Part shown: positions 26,049 to 34,399 of the stretch, in pieces | Numbering within the stretch: the first letter of the stretch is position 1 | How the letters are laid out: each line of letters starts with the position of its first letter | Assembly (NCBI GenBank): GCA_910576535.1 | Contig: CAJTKK010000007.1 | Span: 1-64,000 of the forward strand | Reading direction: 5' to 3' | DNA length: 64,000 nucleotides | Origin: an uncultured Lachnospiraceae bacterium | GTDB lineage: Bacteria; Bacillota; Clostridia; Lachnospirales; Lachnospiraceae | Position numbers and translations under genes: made by a program | The notes under the pieces: model-generated | Database searches by the model: none | What the model was told of the DNA's origin: nothing | Seen by the model: only the letters and a program-made list of their open reading frames with translations

Positions 26049-28592
26049 ATGAGAAAAACGATAATTAAGTGTTGTTATCTATTAACGGTATTTGTTGCTG
26101 CACTGTTTATCATCAGTGCGGTGGTGAATCAGGGAAATACGGATATGACGATGGAGATGGGGCCGGCCTCTTTTCCGGTGGTTCATATGTATGTAGAGGG
26201 GAGAGAAGTAAACAGCCTTCATGGGTATAAAAACGTTATGGAGTGCAGTTCCCAGAGGGAATGTATTACGCCGCTTGGAGAAGGGCGGAAAGTAAGTCTG
26301 GAAGTGGATAAGTATGGACAGGAAGTGGAAAGCCTGCTGTTTGAAGTCAGGAGTATTGACGGGGAAAGGCTGGTGGAAAATACGGAGATTTCTGTTTATG
26401 AGGAAACGGAAGACACCATCCGCGCGGAATTTAGCATAAAGGATTTGATTGATGCGGATACGGAATATATGCTTGTTTTACTTTTAGAAAATAAATGGGG
26501 GCAGACGATACGTTATTATACAAGGATTATCCAGACAGAAAATTATTTTGTGGATGAGAAGCTGGATTATGTTTTGGATTTCCATCAAAGGACATTTAAT
26601 AAGGAAGCGGCGCGGGAACTGACGAAATATTTGGAATCTAATGCCGACGGGGATAATACTACTTTTGGGAAAGTGACGATTCATAGCAGCTTTCATCAGG
26701 TAACATGGGGTGATCTTGAGGTCAAAAAACTGATGGAGCCGCATGTGACGATCAAAGAAATGGCGCCCCAGACAGGCTCCCTGGAACTAAGCTACATTGT
26801 TTCTTTGCAGGATGGCAGGAAAAACAGTTTGTATAATGTCAAGGAGTTCTACCGTGTAAGATATACGCCGGACAGGATTTATCTTTTGGATTTTGAACGG
26901 ATAATGAAGCAGATTTTTAACGAAGAAGAGGACGTGTTTGCCAATAATAAGATTGAACTGGGGATTACTTTGGAGGAGGATCTTCGGCTGATGGAAAGCG
27001 ATGGGGGAAATGTGCTTGCGTTTACCGACGGGCAGAGGCTGTTTTCTTATAATGTGCCGGATAATAAGCTTTTCACATTGTTCAGTTTTTATGACGGGGA
27101 TTATGGGGACGAACGCACATGCTGGCAGAAGCATGGGATCAAAATAATGAATGTGGATGAGGCAGGGAATGTACAGTTTATTGTTTATGGATATATGAAT
27201 AGGGGGAAACATGAAGGGGAGGTTGGAATTTCGGTATACCATTTTAATGGGCTGATGAATACGGTGGAGGAGCTGCTTTATATACCAGGGAATAGTTCCT
27301 ATGAAGTGCTTCGTGCGGAATTGGATGAGCTGGCCTATATTAATAGGGCGGAGGTTTTCTTTTTTATGCATGATGGGGCTGTTTATGCTGCAGACTTGGC
27401 CAGCCGTACTTGTGAGGTAATGATTTCCGGATTACGTGAGGAAAGCTATAAAGTATCGGAAAGCAACCGGATGATTGTATGGCAGACAGGGGAAACGATA
27501 TATAACTGTAAAAGCCTGATATTAATGAACTTAAATACAAAGGAAAAAAAGGAGATTGAGGCCGGGGCAGGGGAATATATTGCCCCGTTAGGGTTTATGA
27601 ATGAGGACTTGATTTATGGCATTGCCCGCATGGGGGATGTAGTCCGGGATAAAACCGGCAATATGATTTTTCCTATGTATTGTGTCCGGATCCAGAACGA
27701 GAACGGCGAAGTGCTGAAAAACTATGCAGAGGCAGGGATTTATGTGGCTGGAAGTGAAATCCAGGATAACCAGATTAGTTTATTCCGTTTGCAAAGGGAC
27801 GAGGAAACGGGGACTTATACGGAAATTGAGAATGACCAGATCGTGAATGCAAAGATTGAACCGGAGGGAAGCAATACACTGGAAACAGTGGCGATTGACA
27901 CTTATGGGAAAGTCATGCAGATAGCGGTGAAAAGCGTTATTGATAAAAATACGGTAAAAAGGCTGACTCCCAAAGAAGTTTTGTTTGAAGGCGGAAGGGA
28001 AATCGTATTGCAGGAGAGTGAAGCGGAAGAACCACGATATTACGTGTACGGGAAAAATGGGGTGGCGGGAATCTTTTCCGATGAAGGAAACGCGGTTAAT
28101 AAAGCCTATCATATGTCCGGGACTGTGGTAAATGAAAAGGGGGATTATGTATGGATACGGGGAAACAGGGCAGTGAAGAACCAGATTATGGCAATTAAAG
28201 GAGCAGCTATTACAGAAGAAAAAAACAGCCTTGCAGTCTGTCTTGACACAGTGCTGCAATACGAAGGGATTATGCGTAATACAGAATATATGCTGAACCG
28301 TGGGGAAACAATTGTGGAAATCCTGGAGGAGAATTTGGAGGGGGCAAGGATACTGGATTTAAGCGGGTGCAGCCTGGATGCTATTTTGTATTATATTAAT
28401 AAAGACATTCCGGTGCTGGCCTGTCTGAATGACGGGAATGCAGTACTGATTATTGGGTTTAACGAATTGAATACTGTTTTGATGGATCCGTTGACGGGAG
28501 GGGTTCCTTTTAAAAAAGGGATGAATGATTCTACACAGATGTTTGCAGAGAATGGGAACCGGTTTATCACATATATGAAAGAGCAAAAATAA
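26049..28592 (+). CDS. membrane-anchored exoprotein with degenerate C39-like domain
   Basis: An 847-residue protein of unknown function. One hydrophobic segment (about residues 7-26) acts as anchor or signal. The next 650 or so residues are beta-rich, consistent with a propeller-like fold. The last 130 or so residues resemble a C39-type cysteine-peptidase fold: Cys731 in LAVCLDTVLQYEG and an Asp in VLMDPLTGG. The expected His before the hydrophobic strand is Asn (about 797, NAVLIIGF), so catalysis is doubtful. It may bind rather than cut peptides. It lies 12 bp after the methyltransferase and probably shares its transcript. Confidence 0.55.
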   Translation: MRKTIIKCCYLLTVFVAALFIISAVVNQGNTDMTMEMGPASFPVVHMYVEGREVNSLHGYKNVMECSSQRECITPLGEGRKVSLEVDKYGQEVESLLFEVRSIDGERLVENTEISVYEETEDTIRAEFSIKDLIDADTEYMLVLLLENKWGQTIRYYTRIIQTENYFVDEKLDYVLDFHQRTFNKEAARELTKYLESNADGDNTTFGKVTIHSSFHQVTWGDLEVKKLMEPHVTIKEMAPQTGSLELSYIVSLQDGRKNSLYNVKEFYRVRYTPDRIYLLDFERIMKQIFNEEEDVFANNKIELGITLEEDLRLMESDGGNVLAFTDGQRLFSYNVPDNKLFTLFSFYDGDYGDERTCWQKHGIKIMNVDEAGNVQFIVYGYMNRGKHEGEVGISVYHFNGLMNTVEELLYIPGNSSYEVLRAELDELAYINRAEVFFFMHDGAVYAADLASRTCEVMISGLREESYKVSESNRMIVWQTGETIYNCKSLILMNLNTKEKKEIEAGAGEYIAPLGFMNEDLIYGIARMGDVVRDKTGNMIFPMYCVRIQNENGEVLKNYAEAGIYVAGSEIQDNQISLFRLQRDEETGTYTEIENDQIVNAKIEPEGSNTLETVAIDTYGKVMQIAVKSVIDKNTVKRLTPKEVLFEGGREIVLQESEAEEPRYYVYGKNGVAGIFSDEGNAVNKAYHMSGTVVNEKGDYVWIRGNRAVKNQIMAIKGAAITEEKNSLAVCLDTVLQYEGIMRNTEYMLNRGETIVEILEENLEGARILDLSGCSLDAILYYINKDIPVLACLNDGNAVLIIGFNELNTVLMDPLTGGVPFKKGMNDSTQMFAENGNRFITYMKEQK

Positions 28593-28771
28593 TGACAGGG
28601 AACGAGGCTGCGAAAAAGGAAAAAGAATTGATAGGCCGGACAGGGGAAAGGACGCGAAAAAACCTGAATTACGTGGTTTGCAACCAATAGTTGCGGAAAT
28701 TCAAACCTAAGTTGGTGGCGTGCTGGAAGTGTAATTTCTATAATGAAACAAGAAAAGAAAGGAGAAAGGGC

Positions 28772-29653
28772 ATGAATATTGAAGTTGCAAACCGGCTAAT
28801 TAATTTAAGGAAAAGCAGTCATCTTTCCCAGGAGGCATTGGCTGAAAAGCTTGGGATCAGCCGTCAGGCTGTGAGCAAATGGGAAAGGGCAGAGGCATCA
28901 CCGGATATGGATAACCTGATCCAGCTAGCGCGGCTTTATCATATATCGTTGGATGAACTTCTGGAAATTCGGAAAGAGGATCTGCCGGCTTCGGATTCTG
29001 CCGGGGATGATCTGCCAGGCACAAAGATGAGCGGGGAGATAGGACAGGGCAAAAATGTCTGGGAAGAGACAGGGGAAGATAAGCGCGCAGATGAAAAGAA
29101 CCCGGCAGGGGACGGATCCGGTAAGGAGACGGTAAAAAATGCAGATAGGGATACATGGGACGGGGCGGACGAAAGAGAAAGTGAGGAAGAACGCCGGACA
29201 GAAGGGGATAAAGAAGAGGGACAATGTGTGAACGTGACGCCAGAAGGCATACATGTAAAAGACAGGGATGGCAGTGGAGTACATATCGGATGGGAAGGAA
29301 TCCGCGTAGACAACGAAAAAAAAGAGAGGGATCCCCATATTGAAAAAAATGAAATGTATGTGAATGAGGAAAAGCATAGAAAAAGAAAAAAATTTCGGGA
29401 ACATTTCCCGTTTGCCCCTATCATCACTATTTTATATTTGCTGATCGGTTTTCTCTTTCATGCATGGCATCCAGCATGGCTGCTGTTTCTTTTAATTCCT
29501 TTATGGTATAATTTTGCTTACCCGGTATTAGTGACGTTGCTGTTTTTATGCGCCGGATTTTTTTTGGATGCGTGGCATCCGGCCTGGATCCTTTATCTTA
29601 CCATTCCGGTTTATTACTCCTTGAACCCATACTTTAGAAGACGGAAGCATTAA
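28772..29653 (+). CDS. XRE-family regulator with membrane-embedded C-terminus
   Basis: A 293-residue protein. Residues 1-65 are a helix-turn-helix of the XRE/Cro type (LSQEALAEKLGISRQAVSKW). A long charged linker (about 70-215) follows, then a hydrophobic tail in which a motif is repeated: HAWHPAWLLFLLIP and DAWHPAWILYLTIP. The start at 28772 follows AAAGGAGAAAGGG; the frame is open from 28691 but lacks a ribosome site. A -10-like TATAAT lies at 28739-28744. A DNA-binding head fixed to the membrane suggests response to an envelope signal (inference). Confidence 0.7.
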   Translation: MNIEVANRLINLRKSSHLSQEALAEKLGISRQAVSKWERAEASPDMDNLIQLARLYHISLDELLEIRKEDLPASDSAGDDLPGTKMSGEIGQGKNVWEETGEDKRADEKNPAGDGSGKETVKNADRDTWDGADERESEEERRTEGDKEEGQCVNVTPEGIHVKDRDGSGVHIGWEGIRVDNEKKERDPHIEKNEMYVNEEKHRKRKKFREHFPFAPIITILYLLIGFLFHAWHPAWLLFLLIPLWYNFAYPVLVTLLFLCAGFFLDAWHPAWILYLTIPVYYSLNPYFRRRKH

Positions 29654-29846
29654 GAAATGGATAGGATGATTGCGAAACCGGATGTATGGACAGGAGGCGC
29701 GGCTATGATTTGCTTTGGGGCAGCCGTTTATGCAAGGGAGGGGGGAATATTGCCGTGGAAATCATCAGCCTGGAACTGCCCAAGGATAGCATATTCCGGT
29801 ATGCAGGAAAGGTATCCGGCAGAAATATACATTAGGAAATGAAAGG

Positions 29847-29885
29847 AAAAGAGCCATAACCGTAATGGGAATGGCTCAATTCTTT
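29847..29885 (-). terminator. terminator of the NSS-family symporter gene
   Basis: GAGCCAT (29851-29857) and ATGGCTC (29871-29877) form a stem with A/T runs on both sides. On the minus strand it is followed by TTTTCC, so it ends the symporter transcript; it may work in both directions. Confidence 0.6.
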
Positions 29886-29935
29886 TGCATAATTTACGGC
29901 AGGATATTTTGGCAGCAGGTCATAATATCTGGGTT

Positions 29936-31333
29936 TTATAAAGTAATCCAGCCCAGCACGTTTGCAACGGAGCTGATAAGTATAATGCCGATGCAGACAG
30001 GGGCAAGATATTTCATAAAGAAATTATATATTCCTTTCCGTTTAAATGCGGAAGACTGCTCTACTTCTTTTGTGATTGCATCCAGGCCGGCTACGCGGGT
30101 AATCAGGAAACAAGTTGCCAAAGCTGCCAAAGGCATCATAATGGAATTCGTTAAAAAATCGAAAAAGTCCAGAATAGACATCCCGAGGATAGAAATAAAA
30201 TCAAGGGTACTAAAGCCGAGAGCCGAAGCGGAGCCTAAAACCAGAATGATGGCGCCCATAAGCAGGCTGCATTTTTTCCGGCTCCATCCAAGCTGATCTT
30301 CAAAAGTGGACACGCCAGTTTCTGTAAGGGAGATGGCGCTGGTCAAAGCTGCGAAAAGCACCAGAAGAAAAAATACGATACCCACGGCCCGCCCCATTCC
30401 CATGCTTGCAAATACCTTTGGCAAAGTAATAAACATCAAGGAAGGCCCTGCATTTAAAGTATTAGGGTCACCGCCGGAAAAAGCGAAGACAGCAGGAATA
30501 ATCATGAGTCCTGCCAGCATGGCAATAGCTGTATCGAAAATTTCAACCTGGGTGGTAGATTGTTCGATATCCACATCCTTTTTAATGTAAGAACCATACG
30601 TATACAGTATACCCATAGCAATGGATAAAGAATAAAACATCTGCCCCATGGCGGCAACAACAGTCATCCATGAAAAGTTACTGAAATTAGGGATCAGGAG
30701 ATATTTTACTCCTTCTATTGCGCCAGGGCGGGTAACGGAATATGCGGCTACGAAAATAGCCAGCACAACTAATATAGGCATCATTATTTTTGAAACCCGT
30801 TCCACTCCTTGCTTTACTCCTGCCAGAATGACAAAAATAACAAAAGCGCTGAAAATAACCAGCCAAAATTCTACGCTGGCCCCAGACGAGATAAAATTGG
30901 TAAAGCAGGAGTCATCAGCCAGAGCAGCAGCGCTTCCTGTCATATATTCAAAGAGATACTTTGTTACCCAACCCCCAATGACACAATAATAGGGAACGAT
31001 CAGCATGGGGATTACGGCGTTTACCCAGCCGCCGAACTGGAAAGGAAAGCTTTTGCCAAAAGCATGGAATGCCCCTACGGGGCTTTTTTTCGTCATACGG
31101 CCCAAAGCGGTTTCAGAAATGATCAGTGCATATCCAAAGGTAAGCATTAATACCAGGTAAACAAGCAGGAAAATACCTCCGCCATATTTTGCGGCAAGAT
31201 ATGGGAAACGCCAGATATTCCCCAGCCCGACTGCAGAGCCGGCAACAGCAAGGACATACCCCATTTTTCCTGAAAATGTGCTTCTTGATTTTGCAGGGTG
31301 GGGCGGACGACCTGCAGACAGTGTTTTTTTCAT
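29936..31333 (-). CDS. neurotransmitter:sodium symporter (NSS) family transporter
   Basis: A 465-residue polytopic membrane protein with about 11-12 helices. The first helix carries the NSS signature GSAVGLGNIWRFPYLAAKYG, which includes the Na+-binding and unwound substrate region known from LeuT. It is probably a Na+-coupled amino-acid importer; the substrate is unknown. The start at 31333 is preferred because GGAGG lies eight bases upstream; the frame is open to 31348. A possible own -10 (TATAAT, 31359-31364 on the minus strand) lies upstream. Confidence 0.9.
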   Translation of the reverse strand: MKKTLSAGRPPHPAKSRSTFSGKMGYVLAVAGSAVGLGNIWRFPYLAAKYGGGIFLLVYLVLMLTFGYALIISETALGRMTKKSPVGAFHAFGKSFPFQFGGWVNAVIPMLIVPYYCVIGGWVTKYLFEYMTGSAAALADDSCFTNFISSGASVEFWLVIFSAFVIFVILAGVKQGVERVSKIMMPILVVLAIFVAAYSVTRPGAIEGVKYLLIPNFSNFSWMTVVAAMGQMFYSLSIAMGILYTYGSYIKKDVDIEQSTTQVEIFDTAIAMLAGLMIIPAVFAFSGGDPNTLNAGPSLMFITLPKVFASMGMGRAVGIVFFLLVLFAALTSAISLTETGVSTFEDQLGWSRKKCSLLMGAIILVLGSASALGFSTLDFISILGMSILDFFDFLTNSIMMPLAALATCFLITRVAGLDAITKEVEQSSAFKRKGIYNFFMKYLAPVCIGIILISSVANVLGWITL

Positions 31334-31420
31334 TTTGTTTTCCTCCAATTGTAAGACTATTATATGATATTACCATTGACAGCCTATACAATCAAGCATT
31401 ACTGAGGAAATTAATGGCCA

Positions 31421-31480
31421 AAGGGGCTGTCATCTGGCAAGAGCTTTTAGCAAATGCATCTGGCCCCTTTGATAAAATTT
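31421..31480. repeat. large inverted repeat between queT and the NSS symporter
   Basis: CAAAGGGGC near 31420 pairs with GCCCCTTTG near 31465, with further inner complementarity (CATCTGGC / GCATCTGG elements). It may be an mRNA structure or weak terminator between queT and the symporter; no clean T-run follows on the minus strand. Confidence 0.35.
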
Positions 31481-31515
31481 TCTCCGGAAAAGCAATTGAC
31501 GGTTAAAAATCTATA

Positions 31516-32040
31516 TTAAATAAAGAGACGGTTTTTATATTTTTCCAGCGTAAACAACAACATCATGCCAAGAATGCCGCAGGAAATGATTTCCCCGGCA
31601 GTAACGGTGAGAAAAGAAAACCATAGCGGGCGGATACCGTAAGCATATAAAAGAACGAAAGGAACAATTATCATATTGGCGATAATAGGCGGGATAGGGG
31701 CCATCCATTTATGCCTGCGCATTTTATAAGTAAATATTGCCCCGGCCAGGGTAGCGGCGCTGCCGAAAATAATATCGGGAATGGCACAGCCTGTCAGGAT
31801 ATTGCTTAACAGACAGCCGGCAAATAAGCCGGGTATTGCGGCAGGAGTAAAATAAGGAAGAATTGTCAGAGCTTCGGAAAAGCGGATCTGGACTGCATAA
31901 TTGGCAAGCCCGAATGCGTTGGCTATAAAAGTAAGCACAACATAGAGTGCAGCAATCATTGCTGCCTGGACAATAGCTGTCACGGAATAAGGCCAGACGG
32001 TTTTTGCAGGAACGGCCTTGTCATAAGATTGGTTTTTCAT
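31516..32040 (-). CDS. queT: QueT-family queuosine precursor transporter
   Basis: A 174-residue membrane protein with about five to six helices and QueT-family features (AVQIRFSEALTILPYFTPAA and the GCLLSNILTG block). It is the membrane component of an ECF-type importer for preQ1 or related queuosine precursors. A preQ1-I riboswitch immediately upstream overlaps its ribosome site, which independently supports the assignment. Start 32040 lies eight bases after AAAGGAG. Confidence 0.9.
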   Translation of the reverse strand: MKNQSYDKAVPAKTVWPYSVTAIVQAAMIAALYVVLTFIANAFGLANYAVQIRFSEALTILPYFTPAAIPGLFAGCLLSNILTGCAIPDIIFGSAATLAGAIFTYKMRRHKWMAPIPPIIANMIIVPFVLLYAYGIRPLWFSFLTVTAGEIISCGILGMMLLFTLEKYKNRLFI

Positions 32041-32048
32041 ATTCTGTT

Positions 32049-32092
32049 CTCCTTTAGTTTTGTTTTAGGTGAGGAAGGTTACGAACTCACCG
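32049..32092 (-). promoter_or_regulatory. preQ1-I riboswitch controlling queT
   Basis: On the minus strand a stem GGTGAG/CTCACC encloses the loop TTCGTAACCTTC and is followed by the A-rich tail TAAAACAAAACTAAAGGAG. This layout matches class I preQ1 aptamers. The loop CCTT can pair with AAGG of the ribosome site to form the pseudoknot, so ligand binding should block translation. Confidence 0.8.
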
Positions 32093-32526
32093 CTATGAAA
32101 ATTGGGGATATCTGAAATGTACAAGATATCCAACTTGGTAAGTGTAACATACATTTATCAGGGAGGCAATCCCGTTTTATCCAAGCGGAGGTTGAATGAG
32201 GAATGTGCAATGGATTAAAAAAAGAAAGGATAAAGCTATTTTAATTACGGGCAGAGGAAAAGATCCGGCAGATAGTTCCGGAGGGCTGCATACCAAATGC
32301 GTACCGGACTCAAATACTTTCCTTATTGTGGGAAAATAGATGGAACCATATAAATATATAAATAAAAAGCGTATGTTTGGGAGAATATAGTAGCCTATTG
32401 CATTTTTCCTTTTTAAATTACTATTTATAATGTTATTTAGTTAAGAACAGTGGTGGAATTTGCATAATAATTTTGGAAAAGACTGACAAAGATACGCATG
32501 AGGGTACAATAATTAGAAGAATTCTA
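32093..32526. other. intergenic region between queT and the large operon
   Basis: Contains the upstream region of queT on the minus strand and one small plus-strand ORF (listed separately). Otherwise AT-rich and without a recognised element. Confidence 0.5.
32196..32339 (+). CDS. possible small protein, 47 residues
   Basis: An ORF beginning MRNVQWIKKRKDKAILITG and ending FLIVGK, with GGAGG four bases upstream (close spacing). It is basic at the start and contains one Cys. Unrecognised; it could be a real small protein or a chance frame. It stands alone between divergent transcripts. Confidence 0.3.
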   Translation: MRNVQWIKKRKDKAILITGRGKDPADSSGGLHTKCVPDSNTFLIVGK

Positions 32527-32555
32527 TTGACATCAATATACGAAAAATATATTAT
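32527..32555 (+). promoter_or_regulatory. promoter of the large surface operon
   Basis: Consensus TTGACA (32527-32532), 17-bp spacer, TATTAT (32550-32555). The next gene starts 100 bp downstream, and no terminator with a strong T-run is seen until 53401. Confidence 0.75.
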
Positions 32556-32619
32556 TATTCATAGAGTACGACATAAAAATTCAAAATTGTGCTGTATGTG
32601 ACTCAGCCTGACTTACGGG

Positions 32620-32643
32620 GCCGAAACTAACCGTTCGGCTTTT
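32620..32643 (+). promoter_or_regulatory. terminator-like hairpin in the operon leader
   Basis: GCCGAA / TTCGGC (8-nt loop) followed by TTTT, lying between the promoter and the HD-GYP gene. A short stem and T-run suggest possible attenuation; the pairing alternative, if any, was not identified. Confidence 0.4.
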
Positions 32644-32656
32644 CCTGCTGGGGAAA

Positions 32657-33331
32657 ATGCGGCATGATATGGCGAGGATGGGGGTTTGTTTGATAACAAC
32701 TGAAAGAAGCCTGGTAAAAAGCTCGGAAACGGGATGTTTTCCTACGTTGGATGCATTGTGCAGCACCTTGCCGAGGAACGTCCGGATACATATGAAACGT
32801 GTGGGAAAATATGCGGATATTCTTTTCCGCTATATGGCTGAGAATGGAATTGGAAATCTCAGGGAGCAGATGGGAGAAGACTTTGGGCGCTATAGTGAGG
32901 AGATCTTTTCCTTGCATGATATTGGCAGGCACTTTATACCGTTTGAGATTCTCAATAAAGTGGGGGGACTGAGCGAAGAGGAAAAGCAGATCATCAAAGA
33001 CCATACAGTAAATGCACGCAGAGCGATGAAAGGCATTTATATACAGCCATTTCCTGACAAGGTTATGGAACAGTGGGAAAATATTGCGGTATACCATCAC
33101 GAAAGATTTGACGGCGGGGGCTATCCAGAAGGGAAAAAGGGGGAAGAGATTCCCGTGGGAGCCAGGATTTGCGCGATTGCAGATACATATGACGGGATTG
33201 TAAGCTGGAAGCCATATAAGAAGAAACAGACAACAAGAGAAGAGGCTGTCCATATTATAGAAGGAGAAGCAGGAGGGCAGTTTCAGCCGGAACTAGTGGG
33301 GATATTTAAAAAATGCATCGACAGATTTTAG
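32657..33331 (+). CDS. HD-GYP domain phosphohydrolase
   Basis: A 224-residue stand-alone HD-GYP protein without a receiver or membrane domain. The metal/catalytic pair is in SLHDIGRHFIP; DHTVNARRAM and the signature HHERFDGGGYP follow in the usual order. Active members hydrolyse cyclic-di-GMP or related dinucleotides. The start is uncertain: ATG 32657 has only GGGGA nearby and a second ATG follows 12 bases later. It is the first gene after the promoter and 57 bp before the next gene, so it seems part of the surface operon and may tune it. Confidence 0.8.
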   Translation: MRHDMARMGVCLITTERSLVKSSETGCFPTLDALCSTLPRNVRIHMKRVGKYADILFRYMAENGIGNLREQMGEDFGRYSEEIFSLHDIGRHFIPFEILNKVGGLSEEEKQIIKDHTVNARRAMKGIYIQPFPDKVMEQWENIAVYHHERFDGGGYPEGKKGEEIPVGARICAIADTYDGIVSWKPYKKKQTTREEAVHIIEGEAGGQFQPELVGIFKKCIDRF

Positions 33332-33388
33332 GGTTACGCTTTAGCAGAAAAAAGAAGTCCGCCATTATGAGAGGGCAGGAGGGAATGT

Positions 33389-34300
33389 ATGAAAAATAGA
33401 AAACGTTTTCTTGATGGAAAACAGAAACAGGATGGAATCAAACGTTCCCTAGTAAGCAGGGTGGATTGGCTCAATCGGTTCAGGCATTGGTATATGGGAG
33501 GGTTCAGTTTATTCAGGAGCCTTTTCCGTATTCATGCAGCAAAGCAGACAATAGCTATTATTTTGTTCATTTTATCCGTGGCGTTTCTTATGGCGGCATT
33601 TTATACGAATGCCGGGGAATTCGTAGTAAAGGTAGACAGGAAAATGGCGAGGGACGGCTTTTATCTGTCCGAGATACCGGTTTTTGATGAAAGGCTGATT
33701 ACACTGCGTGCGGATGCGCTGGTGGATGCTACTAATGTAAATATTTATAATATTGATGAGGACGTTATGGACATTGACGGGGAACATCATAGCGACGATG
33801 TATTTGCCTATACATTTTATGTAAAAAACCTGACAGGGGAAACGAAAGATTACAGATATACTTTATTTATAAGAAACAAAACGCAAGGAGTAGAGGAAGC
33901 GGCATGGGTTATGCTGTTTCATAACGGGAAACAGGAAATCTTTGCCAAAGCGAATAAGGATGGGCATCCTGAGTGCCAATATTCTGAGTTTGAATTCCCG
34001 TTTCAGGAGTATGCGCTTCATCCAAAAGAGCAGCAGACAGTTATTTCCAACAGGAATCCCGGATATATCACGCAGGAGGTGATCGACTATCATGAATTTG
34101 ACAGCTTGGACGGGATTTATCAGTTGGTAACGGTTCCCTTTGCTTCGGAGAAAACAGTCTGCACAGGGCTGCGGCCGGATTTTGAGCATGATGGTATGGA
34201 TAAATTTACCGTGGTGATCTGGCTGGAGGGAGAGGATCCGGAATGCGTGGATGCGATTATAGGCGGCGAGATAGAACTGGCAATGAGTTTCACTTATTAA
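33389..34300 (+). CDS. anchored exoprotein of the surface operon
   Basis: A 303-residue protein with a basic cytoplasmic N-terminus (about 1-50), one membrane segment (about 52-73, IILFILSVAFLMAAF) and a beta-rich outer domain that includes FAYTFYVKNLTGETKDYRY, a pattern like the strands of TasA/camelysin-type subunits. I do not recognise the family. It lacks the T-x-A-W-F/Y site of its neighbours, so it may stay membrane-bound as a base or anchor. GGAGG precedes the ATG. A tight hairpin (34334-34353) follows. Confidence 0.6.
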   Translation: MKNRKRFLDGKQKQDGIKRSLVSRVDWLNRFRHWYMGGFSLFRSLFRIHAAKQTIAIILFILSVAFLMAAFYTNAGEFVVKVDRKMARDGFYLSEIPVFDERLITLRADALVDATNVNIYNIDEDVMDIDGEHHSDDVFAYTFYVKNLTGETKDYRYTLFIRNKTQGVEEAAWVMLFHNGKQEIFAKANKDGHPECQYSEFEFPFQEYALHPKEQQTVISNRNPGYITQEVIDYHEFDSLDGIYQLVTVPFASEKTVCTGLRPDFEHDGMDKFTVVIWLEGEDPECVDAIIGGEIELAMSFTY

Positions 34301-34333
34301 GGAACTTAAGGAACTGCCGGGAAAAAGCCTGGG

Positions 34334-34353
34334 CTTTTAGAAGGCTCTAAAAG
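34334..34353 (+). promoter_or_regulatory. intercistronic hairpin
   Basis: CTTTTAGA / TCTAAAAG, perfect 8-bp stem with a 4-nt loop, between two genes of the operon. No T-run, so likely an mRNA stability or processing element. Confidence 0.4.
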
Positions 34354-34399
34354 AGAAACAAAAATGGGATGGATAGGAAAACCGGAAGAGGGATGGCAA

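Noticed and set aside
29704..29842. 45-codon frame with GGAGG upstream after the XRE gene, and an overlapping 26-codon GTG frame
   Set aside because: Too short, ambiguous between two frames, and no recognisable protein features.
29865..31150. plus-strand frames opposite the NSS symporter
   Set aside because: Antisense of the conserved GSAVGLGNIWRFPYL gene; no independent support.
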